From positions 248,001 through 312,000 of the forward strand of contig CBDBGT010000011.1 in NCBI GenBank assembly GCA_965205365.1: a DNA stretch of 64,000 nucleotides, given 5' to 3'. Below the pieces are notes generated by a model. It did not search any database and had not been told where the DNA came from. It worked only from the letters and a program-made list of their open reading frames with translations. Of the stretch, positions 59,207 through 64,000 are shown in pieces. The stretch is from JALZUR01 sp965205365 (GTDB taxonomy: Bacteria; Bdellovibrionota; Bdellovibrionia; Bdellovibrionales; UBA1609). The translations under genes were made by a program, and so were the position numbers. Positions within the stretch are counted from its first letter, which is position 1. Each line of letters opens with the position of its first letter.

Positions 59207-61296
59207 AACTCTGAAGCTTTATTTCTTTTAAAAGGGTTTAACACTTGGCCCACAAGACCATCCCCTTTAACCTTCCTGTTTATTACTCTAGGTGTAATAA
59301 AGATTACAAGCTCTGTATCATCTTTAGCTTTTAAGTCACTTCTAAACAGCCACCCTAACAATGGCAATTTACGTAAAACTGGGGTACCAGAAATACTATT
59401 TCTTTCTAAAACTTGGTAAATACCACCAATCATTGCTGTTTTATTATTTCCTATAAGAACTCTTGTATTGGCCTCCCTACTACTCAAAGAATTACCAAGA
59501 CTTTGAGTTACTGGAAATTCTCTTTTAACAACAATTTTCATAATAATACTACTATCTGATGAAACCTGTGGTGTAACATCTAGACTTAATTCAACAGGGC
59601 TTCTTTCTATGGAAGTCAAAGTGACTCCTCCCTCACCAACTGTTACAATCTGATTTAAAATTTCGTCTTTCTGCTTTATATTAGCAGTTTCATTATTCAT
59701 AACCAAAACACTAGGAGAGCTTAGAATTTTTACTTTAGAATCTATCTCTTGTAAGCGCAAACTTGCACTTAAAGAACCAAAAAAATCAATTCCACCAATA
59801 CTAACTTCTGGAATAAAAGTTCCTACTCCATTTTCATCTCTATAATTTAGATTTGAACGTCCAGAAAAAAGCCCTCCCTGGGTATTGGTATCAAACCCAA
59901 TATTAACACCATTGCCTCTAAAATCTCTTGTAAAATTCTTAGTTGCCTCAATAATTTTAGCCTCTATCATAACCTGAAGAGGAACACTATCCAGTTCCTT
60001 TATAAGAGTGGCCACGTTTTGAATCACCTCTAAAGTATCTCGTACAATTAAAGACGATGATCTTTCCTCTGAAAGCACTTGGCCTGATTTTCCACCTCCT
60101 TCTTCCCCTACGGTTAAAAAAGGTTTTATTTTTTCCGCTAAGGTAATTGGAGATGCATAACTTAAAGGAAATACTTTTACATAAAATGGCGCCAGTGTTC
60201 TTCTTGCCTTCTGAACTGCAATGGCTGCTACAGACTCTTTTTTAAGCTCTTCTAAAGTAGCAACTCTTAAAATATTTCCATTTCTTACGTAACCAAGTCC
60301 TTTAGCTTTCATAATAGTAACCAAAGCCTGATCCCAGGGAACGTCTTTAAGTTTTATAGAAATGTTACCTGTAACATTAGAAGATAAAACAATATTAACC
60401 CCCACTTGCTCAGCTATAAACTGTATAATAGTGACTACACTTTCATCTTTCACCTGTATAGATACGGGTTTACCAACAAATTTAGAATTACCAAGTAAAA
60501 AATCTTCAAATGACGTAGCCGATAACAATACCTTATCTTCGCCTTCAGCTAGAAAGTTATTTTGTTTTGCACTCACTACCCCTGAAATACCTGGCTGAAC
60601 AATTAACTTATTTTTTATAAAATCTACTCTTGGAAAAGACTGGTCTTTTAATTGAAAAACCAACCTTACACTACCATCATCTCCACCATAAGAATTCATA
60701 GCCTCAAAGCTTTGCCTAAAATCCTTTGTTAAAAATGGTCTTGCAAGTTTTTTCCCAATACGTGTGTTTTTAAGCTTAACGATATACTGATTAGTTTCAG
60801 GAATATACTCTGTAACATAGTTTGCTTTTTGAGAAATTGAAATTATAAATGAGCCTCCACTTTGACGAGCATTATAATCTATGCTCAAAACTTCACTCTC
60901 TACACCTTCACCTAATGATACATCCATTGTCTGAGACTCTGGAGAAAAAATAAGCTCATCTTTACTCGGTTTAGTTTCTACTTCAAGTGGTGAGTCAAAA
61001 GAAATATCTGTTTCAATATCTTTATCAGCATCCTCAATGGACTCTTGAGGAACAGACCCTGTTTTTGAATCCTTAAAAACGTCAAATTCTAAATTATCCT
61101 CATCCTCTTCCTTTAAACCCACAGGATTAAATTCTTCTTCAGACTCATCAGATACCTGATTAAAATCAATTCCATCTAAATCAGAAGACACCTCGTTTTC
61201 AAAGGATAAATCCGCATTTAAAGGTTTAACCTTTACTAAACTACTACAAGAAGTGAGTAAGAATAAACTACATACAAAACATAAACTTATTTTCAT
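59203..61296 (-). CDS. pilQ: Type IV pilus secretin PilQ
   Basis: 697 residues from the ATG with AAGGA about five to six bases upstream; an ATG eight codons earlier is less likely. The signal ends LLTSC, suggesting a lipoprotein secretin. Then come an acidic linker (about 30-125), an AMIN domain (about 125-220), an STN/N0 domain (ISIQVKDESVVTIIQFIAEQ-like, here VSIQVKDESVVTIIQFIAEQ), an N1-like repeat, and the secretin barrel with SPSVLVMNNETANI. It ends LVIFITPRVINRK. It forms the outer-membrane pore for pili. It closes the pilMNOPQ operon and converges on the zincin lipoprotein gene. Confidence 0.95.
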   Translation of the reverse strand: MKISLCFVCSLFLLTSCSSLVKVKPLNADLSFENEVSSDLDGIDFNQVSDESEEEFNPVGLKEEDEDNLEFDVFKDSKTGSVPQESIEDADKDIETDISFDSPLEVETKPSKDELIFSPESQTMDVSLGEGVESEVLSIDYNARQSGGSFIISISQKANYVTEYIPETNQYIVKLKNTRIGKKLARPFLTKDFRQSFEAMNSYGGDDGSVRLVFQLKDQSFPRVDFIKNKLIVQPGISGVVSAKQNNFLAEGEDKVLLSATSFEDFLLGNSKFVGKPVSIQVKDESVVTIIQFIAEQVGVNIVLSSNVTGNISIKLKDVPWDQALVTIMKAKGLGYVRNGNILRVATLEELKKESVAAIAVQKARRTLAPFYVKVFPLSYASPITLAEKIKPFLTVGEEGGGKSGQVLSEERSSSLIVRDTLEVIQNVATLIKELDSVPLQVMIEAKIIEATKNFTRDFRGNGVNIGFDTNTQGGLFSGRSNLNYRDENGVGTFIPEVSIGGIDFFGSLSASLRLQEIDSKVKILSSPSVLVMNNETANIKQKDEILNQIVTVGEGGVTLTSIERSPVELSLDVTPQVSSDSSIIMKIVVKREFPVTQSLGNSLSSREANTRVLIGNNKTAMIGGIYQVLERNSISGTPVLRKLPLLGWLFRSDLKAKDDTELVIFITPRVINRKVKGDGLVGQVLNPFKRNKASEF

Positions 61297-61357
61297 TAGA
61301 TCCTTTTTAAATAGTCCCATCTATTATTAGTTTCTCAGTAAAAAGGAATTTTAAAAA

Positions 61358-61882
61358 CTACCTTCCTAATTTCAAGACCTGAGTCTTGTAAAGTGTTACT
61401 TTTTCCTTACCAGTTGATAGACTCGGCTCTACAATAACCACTTCTCCTTCACGAATTTTTACAACATAACCATTAGAACGACCAATTTTTGTTCCTTCTT
61501 CAATGACATAAATTTTTCCTACTGAATCTTTAACCAAGGCTTTAGGGTACTTTACATCCCATATCACCGCTGTTAACTCAAAATTAAACACATCATAACC
61601 TTCAAGTCCTGTGCCTTGTAAGGCCTCTTTTATAGGTGCTTCATTAATCTTTTCTTCCCCCCTAGGCTTTAAAAAGGGGTTACGCCGACCTCTTTCTAAA
61701 TATATAAAAGGCTTAAACTCCATATTTCTATTTGAAAACTCATTTAACTTATCCAATTGCTTTAAAACTTCATCTTTATCAGCTGAGTCTTCCTTATTTA
61801 CAGTCTCATCTAAAGAAATTCCATTATCTTGAGCAAAAGCTATATTTATAAAAAGAAAACAGACACAAATAAATTTACTCAT
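61358..61882 (-). CDS. pilP: Type IV pilus assembly lipoprotein-like PilP
   Basis: 174 residues from an ATG that overlaps the pilO stop; GAGGGG lies just upstream. A signal peptide ends INIAFA, but there is no lipobox Cys, unlike many PilP proteins. The C-terminal beta domain is recognisable: ERGRRNPFLKP, LEGYDVFNFELTAVIWDVKY, VIEEGTKIGRSNGYVVKI and the end LYKTQVLKL. PilP links the inner-membrane PilNO complex to PilQ. Confidence 0.9.
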   Translation of the reverse strand: MSKFICVCFLFINIAFAQDNGISLDETVNKEDSADKDEVLKQLDKLNEFSNRNMEFKPFIYLERGRRNPFLKPRGEEKINEAPIKEALQGTGLEGYDVFNFELTAVIWDVKYPKALVKDSVGKIYVIEEGTKIGRSNGYVVKIREGEVVIVEPSLSTGKEKVTLYKTQVLKLGR

Positions 61883-62474
61883 TAGCCCCCTCACCTCTTT
61901 TAAAAGCCTTTTCTTTTTCAGTTAGTTTTCTATAAGCTTTAAATTTTGTAGTTATTGACAGTGCTCCTAACTTATCTCTCTGGCTATTAGCGCTTAACAA
62001 AAGACTTAACACTGAGTAAGCTCTATTGTTTCTTGTAAGCTCTGATAGAAAAACCATTATCTTATTAAAACTCCCAGATAGATTAGCATCTATAGACACT
62101 ACAGCAATGGTTTTTTTTTCTTCCCATCCTCCACTAGCTGCAGAAATAGACTCAATGGACAATCCTATGGATCTAGCCTCTTCAGAAATAGTATTAACAA
62201 CCTGTTCAACAGATAAATTTTCTGACAACTGAGAATAAACTTTGTCAGATTTTTTCTCCATGAGAAGAACTTCTTGATTAATTCTCTGCTCTGCTTTAAG
62301 TTCCTCATCAAGTTTTAAAATATCTTTTTTTATCCTTAAGATATCCTGTTTTGCTTTTTCTATTTGATTGTGAGAACTCAAAGAATGATAGAAAAACACA
62401 TAATAAGCCAAGCCTATTAATAACCCAAATAAAGTAGCATTAATAAACGTAAGTTGATTTAACTTTTCTTCCAT
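61875..62474 (-). CDS. pilO: Type IV pilus inner-membrane protein PilO
   Basis: 199 residues from the ATG with GAGGAG upstream. There is one N-terminal membrane helix (INATLFGLLIGLAYYVFFYH), a coiled-coil stretch (about 32-75) and a ferredoxin-like periplasmic domain, as in PilO. It pairs with PilN. The start overlaps the pilN stop by one base. Confidence 0.9.
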   Translation of the reverse strand: MEEKLNQLTFINATLFGLLIGLAYYVFFYHSLSSHNQIEKAKQDILRIKKDILKLDEELKAEQRINQEVLLMEKKSDKVYSQLSENLSVEQVVNTISEEARSIGLSIESISAASGGWEEKKTIAVVSIDANLSGSFNKIMVFLSELTRNNRAYSVLSLLLSANSQRDKLGALSITTKFKAYRKLTEKEKAFKRGEGANE

Positions 62475-63139
62475 CAACTCTCCTCAAATACTGATTCAGA
62501 TATTTTATTAATATTTAATGTAATTAAAAATTCATTTAATACTTTCCCTCCAGTTTTTTCAACCTTAATATCCTTAAGTACATTAATATCTACAAAGTAT
62601 TTCTCTCTTTTTAAATTTTTAATAAATAAATCAAGTCCTCTATCTATAAAGGTTTGTCCCTTAATTTTTAAAATACTCTTAGAAAAGGTAACTTCCATTA
62701 GCCATACATCTACAGGAATTGCAGTTTGTATAACATCAAGGCTCTGCACTACAATAAGCCTTTCATCTTTCATCTCCTGTAACTCTAAATCTATTAACCT
62801 TAAAACTTCTTTCTTCTTATTAAGGTTAACATATTTTTTAACTTCTTTTTCTTTTTCAATTTTAATGTTTTGAACAACTTGAACCTCAGCATTTTTTTCA
62901 ACTACCTGTTCCTTACCTTGATTGTTTCTTATTCTTTCAAAAAATATTAATGGAACAATAAAACTAATTAATAAAAGTAGCTTTAGTACTTGCCCCATTT
63001 GAGAGTATTCAAACGTATCAACACTAGTATCAAGATTAAAATCCTCTACTGGAGACGTTTGTGTAGCTTCTTTTCCAGGTAAAGTATTTTTCTTTGTTTT
63101 GACAATAACTCTATTTTTTAAAAGATTAACCTTAAGCAT
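62474..63139 (-). CDS. pilN: Type IV pilus inner-membrane protein PilN
   Basis: 221 residues. It starts MLKVNLLKNRVIVKTKKNTL, with the short cytoplasmic INLL-like motif that binds PilM. One membrane helix follows near 72-88 (LKLLLLISFIVPLIFF), then a periplasmic domain. It overlaps pilM by one base (TAATG). The linker between motif and helix is longer than in many PilN proteins. Confidence 0.9.
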   Translation of the reverse strand: MLKVNLLKNRVIVKTKKNTLPGKEATQTSPVEDFNLDTSVDTFEYSQMGQVLKLLLLISFIVPLIFFERIRNNQGKEQVVEKNAEVQVVQNIKIEKEKEVKKYVNLNKKKEVLRLIDLELQEMKDERLIVVQSLDVIQTAIPVDVWLMEVTFSKSILKIKGQTFIDRGLDLFIKNLKREKYFVDINVLKDIKVEKTGGKVLNEFLITLNINKISESVFEES

Positions 63140-64000
63140 TATGAGTCACCTTGCTTTCTAAGTGCCAAACCTATTGCAACAGCTGATTTGTATTGTAAAT
63201 CTTTTTCATTAACCTCTTTTAAAACCTTACTTGATGGTGTAACCTTTTGCAAAACATCCATAAATTCAACTGACTTATTTAAATGTTCTGCTAATAGCTC
63301 TAACAACCCTGGAGTAAGGCTTGCACCTCCAGTAAGATAAAATTTTTCCAACACCATCTCCTTAGTTGTTTGTGTAAAAAATTCTACAACACCAACTAAC
63401 TGTCTAGAATAGTTTCTTCCAACACTTTTTAAAGTGTCCATTGCAATATCCGGCATAGACTCTCCAGATTCTTTAATTTGCAAGGCTTCTTCTTCAGGAA
63501 TCCCTAAGTTTTTAGAAAGGTCTTCATCAAAGGTTTGACCACCTGTTGGAATATCTCTACAAAAAACAACTTCGCCTTTATGCAAAACTACAAAATGCGT
63601 AAAAAAAGCACCTATATCGATTAAACCTACCGTACTATCTTTTGCTTGAGGGTAATTAAACATAAAACAGTTTGCCAACGCAAAACTTGATACATCAACA
63701 ATTTGTAATTTTATTTTTAAGTCAGAAATAATATTTACATATTTAAAAATCCTACTCTGCTGAGCAGCAACCAACAATAAGTCCATAGTATCAGTAGAGT
63801 CGTTGTCTTTTAAAACAATATAATCAATATTTACTTCATCTATATTATAAGGAATATATTGTTCAGCTTCCCACCTTACTTGTTCAGGAAGCACTGCTAC
63901 ATTCATTTTAGGTATTGTAATTTTTTTTACCATAACAAATGAACCGCTTACACCAACTGCGACTTTTTTTACCTTTATTTTTTTAAATGAAGCTTTTATA
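63139..64000 (-). CDS. pilM: Type IV pilus actin-like ATPase PilM (partial, N-terminus beyond window)
   Basis: The frame stays open past the first internal ATG at 63933 to the window edge. The residues upstream read KVKKVAVGVSGSFVMVKKIT, a normal PilM stretch, so the gene continues outside. Actin-fold elements present include EQVRWEAEQYIPYN, LIDIGAFFTHFVVL, and GGASLTPGLLELLAEHL. PilM is a cytoplasmic ring partner of PilN and PilC. It begins the pilMNOPQ order shown here. Confidence 0.93.
   Translation of the reverse strand, partial: IKASFKKIKVKKVAVGVSGSFVMVKKITIPKMNVAVLPEQVRWEAEQYIPYNIDEVNIDYIVLKDNDSTDTMDLLLVAAQQSRIFKYVNIISDLKIKLQIVDVSSFALANCFMFNYPQAKDSTVGLIDIGAFFTHFVVLHKGEVVFCRDIPTGGQTFDEDLSKNLGIPEEEALQIKESGESMPDIAMDTLKSVGRNYSRQLVGVVEFFTQTTKEMVLEKFYLTGGASLTPGLLELLAEHLNKSVEFMDVLQKVTPSSKVLKEVNEKDLQYKSAVAIGLALRKQGDS

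Noticed and set aside
1..64000. CRISPR arrays, prophage, tRNA and rRNA genes
   Set aside because: No regularly spaced repeats, no phage structural genes, no cloverleaf or rRNA-like sequence recognised on either strand by eye.

Overview
The window is an AT-rich bacterial chromosome segment from a Gram-negative diderm. It carries outer-membrane beta-barrels, lipoproteins, a PilQ secretin with its PilMNOP partners, and a Tat-type signal. A bacterial mevalonate pathway (class II HMG-CoA reductase, type 2 IPP isomerase), a Bdellovibrio-like set of secreted hydrolases and met-zincin lipoproteins, and dense overlapping operons point to Bdellovibrionota or a related delta-proteobacterial lineage. That placement is inference, because no 16S gene is present. 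Ribosome binding sites are strong AGGAGG-type sites, and GTG and TTG starts are common.

Layout. 1-3.9 kb: mevalonate genes (mvaD start, GHMP kinase, mvaA, idi2) beside rplT-rpmI. 4.1-9.1 kb: an outer-membrane protein, then a minus-strand chain rnc-era-der-NSS transporter. 9.3-12.9 kb: a tRNA sulfur-modification operon (cysteine desulfurase, mnmA, mtaB). 12.9-18.2 kb: two exported nuclease/phosphatase-fold (EEP) proteins, a decayed lipoprotein copy and S-formylglutathione hydrolase. 18.3-25.5 kb: HD-GYP protein, a UvrA lacking most of its insertion domain, a folE2-fur pair, and a TVP38/flavoprotein pair. 25.6-33.1 kb: a 1615-residue met-zincin lipoprotein with a beta-barrel partner, then two uncharacterised exported proteins. 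33.3-38.3 kb: thioesterase, LuxR-type HTH, mutS and small exported proteins. 38.4-39.2 kb: a deleted ISL3-type element with target duplication. 39.3-41.6 kb: a divergent LysR/Tat-protein/cytochrome/YceI module. 41.7-54.7 kb: the S10-spc-alpha ribosomal superoperon. 55.3-64 kb: a pilin-like protein, an Lcl/DUF1566 lipoprotein, an intact ISL3 element nested in a long palindrome, a small zincin lipoprotein, and pilMNOPQ.

Points that stand out. The spc operon lacks rplX (L24) and rpsN (S14), and the alpha operon lacks rpsD. Two exported or membrane proteins appear to start at AUU and AUA codons with well-placed Shine-Dalgarno sites. RNase III has Ser where the family has a catalytic Asp. The UvrA is missing most of the insertion domain. 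The intact ISL3 copy, with a perfect 8-bp duplication, has landed near the apex of a roughly 190-bp imperfect inverted repeat. No CRISPR array, prophage, tRNA or rRNA gene was seen.
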